Source of the DNA: Atopobiaceae bacterium
GTDB lineage: Bacteria; Actinomycetota; Coriobacteriia; Coriobacteriales; Atopobiaceae
DNA length: 64,000 bases
Assembly (NCBI GenBank): GCA_017533825.1
Contig: JAFWIE010000012.1
Location: forward strand, 1 to 64,000
Direction: 5' to 3'
Numbering within the stretch: position 1 is the stretch's first letter; every line of letters starts with the position of its first letter. This document shows, piece by piece, positions 48,289-56,698 of the stretch. Under the pieces are notes generated by a model, which had not been told where the DNA came from, made no database searches, and worked only from the letters and a program-made list of their open reading frames with translations. A program made the translations under genes and the position numbers.

Positions 48289-51200
48289 TTAGGCATCCAC
48301 CACCCTTCCCGATTGATCAAGGCGTTGAGACACTACGTGACTCACGCCATCAGCCTGCATGGACACACCATACAGCACATCTGCCTGTTCCATCGTCCTC
48401 CGCTGGTGAGAAATCACGATGAGCTGCGTCGTCTTGTGCAGCTCCTCCATCGCGGAGAGGAGCTTTCCGAGGTTTGCGTCATCGAGTGCAGCCTCAACCT
48501 CGTCGAACACATAGAACGGCACGGTCCTCGTCTTGTAGACGGCAAAGAGCAGCGCGAGGGCCGTGAGGCTCTTCTCGCCACCGCTCATGAGCATCATCTT
48601 CTGAATCTTCTTGCCGCGTGGCTGGGCGATGATCTCTATGCCCGTCTCGAAGACGTGGTCGGCGTCCGTCATCTCCAAGTACGCATGTCCACCCGGGAAG
48701 AGCAGCGAGAACACCTCAGAGAAGTTTGCGTTTACCTGGTCGAAGATGACAAGGAACTGCCGTCGCATCCTGCGTTCGATGGCTGCCGTGATCTTTGCCA
48801 GAGACTTGCGGGCGGATTCGAGGTCGGCCACCTGCTCGGTGATGTAGTCCGCGCGCTGCTTCAGCCGCGTGTACTCGTCCATGGCGACCTCGTTCACCGG
48901 ACCGAGCGCATGAAGCTTTTGCTTGAGCTCAGCGACCTCCGCCTCACTGGCCTCACGGTCCTCCGGCGCGGGAATCTGAAGCGCCTGCGCGAGATCCGCG
49001 CCCATCTCCTCGAGGGCAGAGACGGCCGCCTCAACCTGAACCTCGACCTTCCCCAGCTCGACGCGCAGTTCGTTGGCACGCGACTGCGTGCGGTCCAGCT
49101 CCGCACGCATCTGATCCACCGCACGGCGCGCGTCTCCGATAGTCTGCTTGAGTTCCTCGGAGTCCGCTTCGGCAAGTGAGGCGCGATCGTCGAGACGCGC
49201 CGACCACTCGAGCGCCCGAGCACGAATCTGCTCGTACTGCTGCTCGAGCGGGGCAACGCGCAAACGCTTCGCCTTGAGGTCACGCACGTCGCGCTCCGCG
49301 GACTCCGACGAACGCTCCAAGCGCGTCAGCCGTGCCCGCAGATCGTCGGAGCGCATGATGAGGTTGTTCTTGCGCTCCTGGACCGTCGCGAGACGCAGAC
49401 GCACCGACGAGACCTTGCGCTCTGCCTCGTCCTCGGCACGCGATGCCTCGGCCCTGCGCGCCGTCGCCTCCTCGGCCAACGCAGCTGCCTCGGCGGCACG
49501 CGCGGTCGCAGCCTCGGCGGCCTTGCGGTGCCGCTCTATCGCCTCGCGCGCCGACTCCGCCTTACTCGCGGCATCGCGACGTTGCTTCTCGACGCGACCG
49601 CGCTCGGCCTGAGCCGAGTCAAGTTGCGAGCGCAGGCGCTTCATCTCCGCATCCAGTGAGGAGAGCTCGCCAGAAAGGCGCGCACGCTCCTGACGCGCAC
49701 GGGCGGCAGAGTCACGCACGCTCGCCAAGTCGCGCTCGCAGGCTTGGACACGCGCGTCCGCCTCCTCGAGCTGCTTCTCCAATGCGGGCAGCTCCTCGCT
49801 GATTGCGCGCATTGAACGCTTGCGTTCCAAGGCACCGCGCTCGGCACTTGAGCGCTCGCCCACCACGATCCTACCGTCTGCCAGCACGTAGGAACCATCT
49901 TTGGCCACATAGGTGAAGGACGGCAACACCTCATGCGCACGCAGCGCGTCATCCGCTGTCGCTACCACACGGATGCCACCAAAGAGCATGCGTGCCAGCC
50001 GCTCGGCACCGGGTGCAATGGTCAGCGTGCCCAAGAGAGCCTCGCCGGGAGCATCGACGCCATCCTCTGGCTCTGCCTCTGGCTCTGTGACCGCATCGTC
50101 GTCTGCATCTCCGCGCGCAAGTATCGTCACCGTGCCGTTGGTGCGGCGCACGCGCTGGGCTATCCCCACGATGTGCTCCGCGTCATCAGTGCCATCGACG
50201 ATCAAGCTCGCAAGGTCATCGCCCAGAAGCGTCTCGATGGCGTTCTCGAGCCCCTGTGGCGCCTCGACGAGGTCCGCGAGACGGCACTTCACGCGGGAGG
50301 AGGCCGACTTGTCTCCAAGCACGGCCTTGACCAGCGGGCTCGTCTGTTCCGCCTGCTCGTCAACCCTCTTGAGCGCAGAAAGCGACGCGCGCTGTCCCTC
50401 GAGCTCCTCGCGAGCCGCACGCTGCTCCCCACGCACACGTCGCAATACGTCGCCCAGACGCCGCTCCTCCGATGAGGAGGCGTCCATGGCGGCCTTTGCC
50501 TCACCAAGTGCCTCAGAGACCTCGTCCCTGCGGCCTTGTCGCTCACTCAGGCGATCCTTGCACGTCGAGACCTGCTCATCAATCTGGGCAAGGCGGTTCT
50601 TGAGCAGGTTGTCCTCGACCTCCGCATTGCTCACCTGGTCGCGCAACTTCGCGTAGGCAAGCGTCTCTTGGTCCGCCGTGCGCTGCGCAGAACGCTGGTC
50701 CGCCTGCGCCTGGGCCAGCTGACGACCCTGCTCCTTACGCTCCGCCTTCGCCTTGCGCGCGACGGGAATCAGCTCGTCCACCTGCCGCTTAAGCTCGTCC
50801 CAGCTCGCGCGAGCCTCAGTGAGCTCATCGTTCACGCGCTCGAGTTCTTCCCGAGCCTGCGAGCGATCCTTGCGGGACGTCGCAACGCCCGACTCGAGGT
50901 CGACGATGCGTGCCCGCATGTTGCGGTCCTTCTCCTTGAGGAGACGTTCGTCAGCCTGCAGTCGAACCAGCTGGTCCGCAAGCCGCGTACGCTGCGCGCC
51001 AAGGTCACCGACGAAGATGCCCTTCTCCTCCAAGAGGCTCTGGTAGCGTTCCAGCTCCTTGCTGCGCTCGTCCAGACGAAGCTTGGCAAGCGACGCGGCA
51101 GCCTCCGCCTCGTGGGAGTGCGCGCTCAGGGTGCCGTGACGCTCCTGAAGCTTGCGGAGGTCGTCCACGGCAAGCGAAAGCGTGAGCTCGTTCAGCCGGT

Positions 51201-51858
51201 CCTGAATCTCGCGCGCCTGCTGGGCCTTCCCCACCTGGCGCTCAAGCGGGCGCAGCTGCCGCATGATTTCTCGGCTGACGTCCTTCGCACGGACGAGGTT
51301 CTCGTCCATACTCTTGAGCTTGCGCTCCGAGCGCGCCTTGCGGCGGCGATGCTTGGAGATGCCGGCAGCCTCCTCGATGAGCTCGCGCCGGTCCTCCGGA
51401 CGGCTCGAGAGGATGGAGTCGAGATTGCCCTGGCTGATGATGGAGTGCATCTCGCGACCCAAGCCAGAATCGTGCAGAATGTCCGTCACGTCCATCAACC
51501 TGCTTGTGGCACCGTTGATGAGGTACTCGGACTCTCCCGAACGATACATGCGCCTCGTGACGGCGACCTCGGTGTAGTCCACCGGTAGCGTGCCGTCGGT
51601 GTTGTCCAGCACGAGCGTGACCTCGGCCATGCTCACGGGACTTCGGGCGGACGATCCGGAGAATATGATGTCCTCCATCGCTTGGCCGCGTAGCATCTTT
51701 GCGCTCTGCTCGCCCAAGACCCACAGAATCGCGTCGGAGATGTTCGACTTGCCCGACCCATTGGGCCCGACCACGACCGTAAGGCCGGGATCGAAGAGCA
51801 TGGTGGTCTTGTCGGCAAACGACTTGAAGCCCCGCAGCGTGAGCGACTTAAGGTACAT
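48289..51858 (-). CDS. smc: Chromosome segregation protein SMC
   Basis: An 1189-residue structural-maintenance-of-chromosomes ATPase. Residues 1-165 hold Walker A (GPNGSGKSNISDAI at 32-45). Two long Arg/Glu/Ala-rich coiled coils (about 170-500 and 660-1020) flank the hinge (about 510-640, VKAVLGDKSASSRVKCRLAD). The C-terminal head carries the signature LMSGGEKSLTALALLFAVY and Walker B FYVFDEVEAALDD. It acts with ScpA/ScpB, not in the window, in chromosome organisation. The unusually high Arg/Glu codon bias produces many open antisense frames, which are not genes. Confidence 0.97.
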   Translation of the reverse strand: MYLKSLTLRGFKSFADKTTMLFDPGLTVVVGPNGSGKSNISDAILWVLGEQSAKMLRGQAMEDIIFSGSSARSPVSMAEVTLVLDNTDGTLPVDYTEVAVTRRMYRSGESEYLINGATSRLMDVTDILHDSGLGREMHSIISQGNLDSILSSRPEDRRELIEEAAGISKHRRRKARSERKLKSMDENLVRAKDVSREIMRQLRPLERQVGKAQQAREIQDRLNELTLSLAVDDLRKLQERHGTLSAHSHEAEAAASLAKLRLDERSKELERYQSLLEEKGIFVGDLGAQRTRLADQLVRLQADERLLKEKDRNMRARIVDLESGVATSRKDRSQAREELERVNDELTEARASWDELKRQVDELIPVARKAKAERKEQGRQLAQAQADQRSAQRTADQETLAYAKLRDQVSNAEVEDNLLKNRLAQIDEQVSTCKDRLSERQGRRDEVSEALGEAKAAMDASSSEERRLGDVLRRVRGEQRAAREELEGQRASLSALKRVDEQAEQTSPLVKAVLGDKSASSRVKCRLADLVEAPQGLENAIETLLGDDLASLIVDGTDDAEHIVGIAQRVRRTNGTVTILARGDADDDAVTEPEAEPEDGVDAPGEALLGTLTIAPGAERLARMLFGGIRVVATADDALRAHEVLPSFTYVAKDGSYVLADGRIVVGERSSAERGALERKRSMRAISEELPALEKQLEEADARVQACERDLASVRDSAARARQERARLSGELSSLDAEMKRLRSQLDSAQAERGRVEKQRRDAASKAESAREAIERHRKAAEAATARAAEAAALAEEATARRAEASRAEDEAERKVSSVRLRLATVQERKNNLIMRSDDLRARLTRLERSSESAERDVRDLKAKRLRVAPLEQQYEQIRARALEWSARLDDRASLAEADSEELKQTIGDARRAVDQMRAELDRTQSRANELRVELGKVEVQVEAAVSALEEMGADLAQALQIPAPEDREASEAEVAELKQKLHALGPVNEVAMDEYTRLKQRADYITEQVADLESARKSLAKITAAIERRMRRQFLVIFDQVNANFSEVFSLLFPGGHAYLEMTDADHVFETGIEIIAQPRGKKIQKMMLMSGGEKSLTALALLFAVYKTRTVPFYVFDEVEAALDDANLGKLLSAMEELHKTTQLIVISHQRRTMEQADVLYGVSMQADGVSHVVSQRLDQSGRVVDA

Positions 51859-51866
51859 GCGCCCCC

Positions 51867-52589
51867 CTACTCCCCGGATGCCTCTTCTGCCTCATCGAGC
51901 AGGTAACCCATGTTCTTGAGGGCTTCGAGCGCGGCGGAACCTTCGGCGTCCTTCTTTGAGCTGCCCTTTCCGCGACCCACACGCCTGCCCTCGACCATCG
52001 CCACGGCCGTGAAGGTGGGCGTATGGGCAGGTCCCTCCTGCGAGACGATCTTGTACTCCGGACCGCAGTGGTAGTCGCGCTGAGCGACCTCCTGAAGCCT
52101 CGACTTGGCCGAAAGCGGATGCTTGGCCAAGGAGGGATCCATCAACGGCATGAGCGTGCGCTCCACGAATGCGGCGGCGGCATCGACCCCACCATCGAGG
52201 TACAGCGCGCCCACCAGCGCCTCGTACACATCCTCGAGCGCCTTGCGCATGCCGCGCGTGCCCGTCCCGAGCTCGGATATGCCAAACCTGATGAGCGGTG
52301 CGATGCCCAGCTCGTCCGCCACCTTCGCGAGCGTCTTGCCTGCGATGAGCGCGGTCTTAATCCGGGTGAGGCCGCCTTCGTCCATCCGAGGGAATTGGGC
52401 AAAGAGCGAGCGCGCGACCAGCGTGCCCAACACGGAGTCGCCCAAGAACTCGAGACGCTCGTAGGAAGCAGTCACGGGCAGACCCTCGGCAGCGGACGAG
52501 TGCGTAATGGCAGAGACCACCAGCTCCTTGTCCTCGAACTCGTGGTCGCAGATGCGCTCTATCTCATGAACTCGTGCGTAAAGCTTCAC
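51867..52589 (-). CDS. rnc: Ribonuclease III
   Basis: A 240-residue endonuclease cutting double-stranded RNA, used in rRNA and mRNA processing. The signature ERLEFLGDSVLGTLVA holds the catalytic acidic residues; VYEALVGALYLDGG is the second motif. The C-terminal dsRNA-binding domain has ARSRLQEVAQRD-like KSRLQEVAQRDYHCGPEYKI and GRGKGSSKKDAEGSAALEAL. Its start overlaps the end of acpP by 4 bp (ATGA). Confidence 0.96.
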   Translation of the reverse strand: MKLYARVHEIERICDHEFEDKELVVSAITHSSAAEGLPVTASYERLEFLGDSVLGTLVARSLFAQFPRMDEGGLTRIKTALIAGKTLAKVADELGIAPLIRFGISELGTGTRGMRKALEDVYEALVGALYLDGGVDAAAAFVERTLMPLMDPSLAKHPLSAKSRLQEVAQRDYHCGPEYKIVSQEGPAHTPTFTAVAMVEGRRVGRGKGSSKKDAEGSAALEALKNMGYLLDEAEEASGE

Positions 52590-52822
52590 TGTGCGTCGGC
52601 AATCGCCTCGACCGAATCCCCGATGGTCTTGATCTGCTGAAGCACCTCGTCGTCCATCGAGAAGCCGAACTCGTCCTCGAATGCCGTCACGAGCTCGAGC
52701 AGGTCGAAGGAATCGGCACCCAGGCTCTCGAAGGCCGTCTCGTCAGTCAGCTCGTCAGCATCGCACTCAAGCGTCTCTGCAACGAGCTCTATTACCTTGG
52801 CGCGAATATCAGCGCGGTCCAT
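52586..52822 (-). CDS. acpP: Acyl carrier protein
   Basis: A 78-residue acidic carrier protein of fatty-acid synthesis. The 4'-phosphopantetheine attachment motif is LGADSFDLLELV (DS-x-D/E; Ser near residue 36). GAGGAGTAAAC precedes ATG 52822. It lies between plsX and rnc, as in Bacillus-type clusters. Confidence 0.96.
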   Translation of the reverse strand: MDRADIRAKVIELVAETLECDADELTDETAFESLGADSFDLLELVTAFEDEFGFSMDDEVLQQIKTIGDSVEAIADAQ

Positions 52823-52900
52823 GTTTACTCCTCATTGCCATATGTCGCGAAGCGCGGAACGGAACCGCGCCTCGCCTTCCAAACGATAACGTCGATTGTA

Positions 52901-53893
52901 CTATTGCTCCATTTGCTTGAAGCTCTCGGCGACTTTGTCCACAAGCCCACCGCGAACGGCACCAGCGGCAGCCGCAGTACCTGCCGCAATCGCCTGCACG
53001 CTCGTCGCGCCATGGCCGATGAAGACGGGCGCCTTGAGGCCAAGCAGGACGGCTCCGCCATACGCATCACCCGAAAGCAGGTCCTTGAGAGACTTCAGTC
53101 CGGGCTTGAGCAACAGAGCGCCAGCCTTTCCACGTGCGGAGCGAGAGATCTGCTCCCTGAGTGTGGCCAAGATGAACTTCGCGGTGCCCTCAAGCGTCTT
53201 GAGCGCGACATTGCCCGTGAAGCCGTCCGTCACGATGACATCGAAGTCGCCCAGCAACAGGTCGGAACCCTCTGCGTTGCCCACGAACCCGCAGTCAGCC
53301 TCCGCGAGCGCCGCATGGTAGGCGAGCGCCATCTCGCTGCCCTTAGTCTCTTCCTCGCCATTGCACAGAAGCCCGACCCGGGGCTCCGCCACGCCCAGGA
53401 CCACGCGCGCGTATGCCGCACCCATCCGAGCAAACTGGACGATGGACTCGGGGCGTACGTCGGCATTCGCACCCAGGTCCAGGAACACCGTGTTGTGACC
53501 GTTCAGACCGGGTAGTGGCGTCGCCAGTGCGGGGCGCTTGATGCCCCGAATGCGCCCGATGCCCATGGTTGCCGCGGCAAACACCGCGCCAGTCGAGCCC
53601 GCAGAGAAGAATGCCTCGGCTTCGCCCGCGCGCACCGCAGCACAGCCGCGCACGATACTGGAGTCCTTCTTCTTCCTCACCGCCTCGGCCGGATGCTCCG
53701 CCATGCCTATGACCTCAGTGGTCACCAGCGGAACCGCCCGATCGTGCGACTCACAGAACGGAACGACAAGCTCTTCCGCGCCAGCGACCAGCACCTTGAG
53801 CGTTGGGTCATTCTTCAACGCGAGGGCGATGCCCTCACACACAACTTGAGGAGTCTCGTCACCGCCCATAGCATCAACGCATACTCGTGTCAT
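52901..53893 (-). CDS. plsX: Phosphate acyltransferase PlsX
   Basis: A 330-residue enzyme converting acyl-ACP to acyl-phosphate for phospholipid synthesis. VCVDAMGGDETPQVVCEGIA is the family start; AGSTGAVFAAATMGIGRIRG and LDLGANADVRPE are strongly conserved, and VTDGFTGNVALKTLEGTAKF follows. The N-terminus is set by the family. Upstream of it is rpmF, in the classical rpmF-plsX arrangement; acpP follows 78 bp on. Confidence 0.96.
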   Translation of the reverse strand: MTRVCVDAMGGDETPQVVCEGIALALKNDPTLKVLVAGAEELVVPFCESHDRAVPLVTTEVIGMAEHPAEAVRKKKDSSIVRGCAAVRAGEAEAFFSAGSTGAVFAAATMGIGRIRGIKRPALATPLPGLNGHNTVFLDLGANADVRPESIVQFARMGAAYARVVLGVAEPRVGLLCNGEEETKGSEMALAYHAALAEADCGFVGNAEGSDLLLGDFDVIVTDGFTGNVALKTLEGTAKFILATLREQISRSARGKAGALLLKPGLKSLKDLLSGDAYGGAVLLGLKAPVFIGHGATSVQAIAAGTAAAAGAVRGGLVDKVAESFKQMEQ

Positions 53894-53973
53894 CTCTACC
53901 CCCTCAGTCTATAAATACAAAGAGAGGCCGACCCCAGAAGGGACCGACCTCCCAGGCAGGCTGCATGAACCTG

Positions 53974-54153
53974 CTACTCGACGACCACAATCTCGCGATC
54001 CTTGTAGTACCCGCAGCTCGGGCACACATGGTGCGGGAGCTTGGGAGCACCACAACGCGGGCACTCAGAGCGACCCGGGGTAGCAAGCTTGCTGTTGGCC
54101 GAGCGGCGAGTGTGGGTTGCGCCGCGACCCTTCTTTTGCTTGGGAACTGCCAT
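53974..54153 (-). CDS. rpmF: 50S ribosomal protein L32
   Basis: A 59-residue ribosomal protein. MAVPKQKKGRGATHTRRSAN is the L32 N-terminus; CPRCGAPKLPHHVCPSCG gives the four zinc-binding Cys. AAGAGAGGT precedes ATG 54153. The frame further upstream is not used. Located between the DUF177 gene and plsX, as usual. Confidence 0.97.
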   Translation of the reverse strand: MAVPKQKKGRGATHTRRSANSKLATPGRSECPRCGAPKLPHHVCPSCGYYKDREIVVVE

Positions 54154-54286
54154 CGTAAGACCTCTCTTGTCCTTGCGCGCCCGCCAACGAGGGCGGACGG
54201 TCTTGCCAAACGCACGCAAGAAGACACTATACCACATTGTGGGGATGCGCGATACAAAAGGCACGCACTACACAACATACGACAAA

Positions 54287-54365
54287 GTACCACAGAGGGG
54301 ACTACGCAGGGGACTGTCCCCCGCGGGACAAAACGCCACAGAGGGGACAGTCCCCTTTGTGGTAC
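54287..54365. repeat. GGGGAC-family repeat, nested palindromes
   Basis: The outer arms GTACCACAGAGGGGACT (54287-54303) and AGTCCCCTTTGTGGTAC (54349-54365) pair with one mismatch; inside lie GGGGACTGTCCCC (about 54309-54321) and, overlapping the outer right arm, CCACAGAGGGGACAGTCCCC (54337-54356). It sits between rpmF and the DUF177 gene, a place where the two genes are usually only a few bases apart. Confidence 0.85.
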
Positions 54366-54372
54366 TCCAACC

Positions 54373-54933
54373 TTACAGCTTGAGGTCACGCAGTGCAGCG
54401 AACGGGCTGTTTGCGATGCGGGCCTCCTCGGCCTCCCGCGCAATCTGCTCCGCGTGGCCGCAGTCGACGTGATTGAGGTTCTCGCCACACACGGGACAAA
54501 GGCCCGCACAATCGTCCTTGCACAGAACGACGTAGGGAATCTCCATGGCAACGGCGGAATAGATGGCGTCCGTCAGGTCGATGGTCGAATCGGCTCCCAC
54601 GAGGGAGTAATCCGCACCCTCTTCCTCGTCCTCCTCGAGCACGCCCGGGTCCGGCTCGTGGAAGAGGTAATACTCGTTCACCTCACCGGCGACATCAAAC
54701 GAGGTCTCGTCGAGGCATCGGTCGCACGTCGCCTCCACGTGCGCACGCGCCACGCCGGAGGCAAGGATGCCCTCGCCCGCGTTCGTCAGTATGACGTCGT
54801 AGTCCATTCCCTCGGGCAACACGAACGAGCGCTCCCCCAAAGAGAAGCGCGGCTCGTCGAGATGTGCAACCAAATCTATGGAGTCGCCGACTTCGGCCAG
54901 ACGGCCGTCGAGCGAGACTATGATGCTTTCCAT
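54373..54933 (-). CDS. DUF177/YceD-family protein
   Basis: A 186-residue protein of the YceD family that is normally next to rpmF and is implicated in 23S rRNA biogenesis. Two Cys pairs typical of the family are seen: ATCDRCLDETSF (C-x2-C) and CKDDCAGLCPVCGENLNHVDC. A ribosome binding site GAGGTCC precedes the ATG. Downstream is the intergenic repeat and then rpmF. Confidence 0.9.
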   Translation of the reverse strand: MESIIVSLDGRLAEVGDSIDLVAHLDEPRFSLGERSFVLPEGMDYDVILTNAGEGILASGVARAHVEATCDRCLDETSFDVAGEVNEYYLFHEPDPGVLEEDEEEGADYSLVGADSTIDLTDAIYSAVAMEIPYVVLCKDDCAGLCPVCGENLNHVDCGHAEQIAREAEEARIANSPFAALRDLKL

Positions 54934-54946
54934 ACGGACCTCAAAA

Positions 54947-55444
54947 CTACCAGCTCACGCTATTCGACTGGTTGTTGACGCCGGAGTTCTCGTTGAGGGT
55001 CTGACGCACCCTCGTGACCGTTCCCGTCATGGAACGCAGGGTGTCCTCCAGGTGTGCGAGAACGGTATCGGCATACTCCTCGGCGTTGTAGCGCGTGTCG
55101 CGCTCGTACTGCTGCGCCGCATCGCGGATGTTGTCTGCCTGCTGCTGGGCGATTCGGACGATCTCCTGATCTCCCGCTATCACCATCGCCTGCTGCTGGG
55201 CATCGGCGATGACCGAGTCCGCCTGCCTCTGAGCGCGGTCAAGCATCTCGCCTTCCTCGCGGATTATGCGGCGCGCATCGGCGAACTCCCTCGGGAAGAC
55301 ATCACGCATCTCGTCGAGAATCGCGTATATCTCCTGCTCGTCCACGACCTTGCGGTGCATGCCGCCACCGAAGGGCGACTTCGCGTCGGCAACGATCTGC
55401 TCGAGCTCGTCGACCAGGGCTTGGATTTCCTCTCCTGGCTCCAT
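54947..55444 (-). CDS. Coiled-coil protein, ATP-synthase-b/DivIVA-like
   Basis: A 165-residue soluble protein with a long Gln/Ala/Arg-rich coiled coil (ADARRIIREEGEMLDRAQRQ, ADSVIADAQQQAMVIAGDQE, then QQADNIRDAAQQYERDTRY). The N-terminus has a short acidic helix and a Gly-rich loop GGGMHRKVVDEQEI. Similar genes next to coaD and yceD are found in actinobacteria and annotated as ATPase or cell-division initiation protein. No membrane segment. AAAGGAG precedes ATG 55444; the longer frame is not needed. It may scaffold wall or division proteins. Confidence 0.8.
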   Translation of the reverse strand: MEPGEEIQALVDELEQIVADAKSPFGGGMHRKVVDEQEIYAILDEMRDVFPREFADARRIIREEGEMLDRAQRQADSVIADAQQQAMVIAGDQEIVRIAQQQADNIRDAAQQYERDTRYNAEEYADTVLAHLEDTLRSMTGTVTRVRQTLNENSGVNNQSNSVSW

Positions 55445-55622
55445 TCGGAACTCCTTTCGTGATGGCACGGTTCAGCGCTCCTTATGTTAGCAGATTATGT
55501 GCGACCGTGTGCAAGCACAAAAGCCGATATCGTAAACGGCCCGACCGATGGGGCAAAATGGCGCCCTCTGAGGCCATCACCCGAGGGTCGCCGCCCCTTG
55601 AGCCATCATATAAAGGTCGGTT

Positions 55623-56126
55623 CTACCGATAGTGGTCGGCAAGGCGTCGGGCGATGCACTTTGGCACCAGACCGTCGACCGGAGAGCCGAGCGACGCGAG
55701 CTCGCGCACGATGGACGAGGAGACGTAACCGAACGCAGGGCTCGCCATCACGAAGACGCTCTCGAGGTCAGGCGCGAGATGCGCGTTGAGATCTGCCTGC
55801 TGAAGCTCGTACTCGAAGTCTGTCATCGCACGAAGGCCCTTGACGACGCCCTGCGCACCCACGCTGCGACAAAAGTCGACCAAGAGGCCTTCGAAGGGCA
55901 GGACCTCGACGTCCTCGATTCCGTGTTCCGCCAAGGCCTCGCGAATCATCTCCACGCGCTCGTGCAACGTGAAGGCCGTTCCGACCCCATGCTTCGTGCG
56001 CGATGCCGCAACCCCCACCGTTACCTTGCCAAAGAGCTTGCACGCACGTGCCACGACGTCCAGATGGCCCAACGTTATGGGGTCATAGGTCCCGGGAAGC
56101 ACGACATGCGTCAAACGTGAACTCAT
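55623..56126 (-). CDS. coaD: Phosphopantetheine adenylyltransferase
   Basis: A 167-residue enzyme of coenzyme A synthesis, transferring AMP to 4'-phosphopantetheine. The nucleotidyltransferase motif GTYDPITLGH (T/HxGH) starts the protein, with VKGLRAMTDFEYELQQA and YVSSSIVRELA as other conserved parts. It overlaps rsmD by 4 bp (ATGA). The 180 bp after it (55445-55622) hold no gene, only two GC-rich repeats. Confidence 0.95.
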   Translation of the reverse strand: MSSRLTHVVLPGTYDPITLGHLDVVARACKLFGKVTVGVAASRTKHGVGTAFTLHERVEMIREALAEHGIEDVEVLPFEGLLVDFCRSVGAQGVVKGLRAMTDFEYELQQADLNAHLAPDLESVFVMASPAFGYVSSSIVRELASLGSPVDGLVPKCIARRLADHYR

Positions 56127-56698
56127 TCCGCCCCTCCTATCTCAAGCAAATCTATGCAGCTCGCAGCCATCGAGCGCGACCTCAGCTCACGAGCCTCTTC
56201 CAATGGCAGCTTCGCACCTCGCTCCGACCGCTCGTACATCACGAGGCAATCCGGAGCAAGCTGGCCCGTGCGCACGAGCGTACGCACCAGGTCCGCGACC
56301 TTCTCGGCATCCATGGCATACGGGGGATCCAAGAACACCAGCCCGAACGGAGCGCCCCAGAGTCCGCGCGCCACAATCTTCGTGACGTCACCGCACTCGA
56401 CGCGCCACGTTGCGGAATCTGCGCCCAGTCGCTTGCAATTCTCGCGCACGAGCGCCGCCGCCCGTCTGTCTCGCTCGCAGAACGTGCAGCTCGCAGCACC
56501 ACGCGAGAGAAGCTCCAGGCCCACGCCACCAGAGCCGGCAAACGCATCGAGCACCGCCGTTCCGCTCAAGTCGAGCCCCTTCGCCGAGAGAATCATCGAG
56601 GCGATGGTCTCGCGCATGCGGTCGGTCGTCGGACGGGTACCCCGCCCCGCTGGTGCCTCAATGGTCCTGTTTCGCCACGTTCCGCCCACAATTCTCAT
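56123..56698 (-). CDS. rsmD: 16S rRNA (guanine966-N2)-methyltransferase RsmD
   Basis: A 191-residue methyltransferase for G966 of 16S rRNA. MRIVGGTWRNRTIEAPAGRG and TRPTTDRMRETIASM are typical; motif I is VLDAFAGSGGVGLEL and the catalytic motif is VFLDPPYAMDA (DPPY). ATG 56698 overlaps the recG stop (ATGA), so the longer frame is not needed. The usual neighbour coaD follows. Confidence 0.95.
   Translation of the reverse strand: MRIVGGTWRNRTIEAPAGRGTRPTTDRMRETIASMILSAKGLDLSGTAVLDAFAGSGGVGLELLSRGAASCTFCERDRRAAALVRENCKRLGADSATWRVECGDVTKIVARGLWGAPFGLVFLDPPYAMDAEKVADLVRTLVRTGQLAPDCLVMYERSERGAKLPLEEARELRSRSMAASCIDLLEIGGAE

Noticed and set aside
55470..55622. tRNA or small RNA gene after coaD
   Set aside because: No cloverleaf or conserved T-arm sequence; only short GC-rich inverted repeats.
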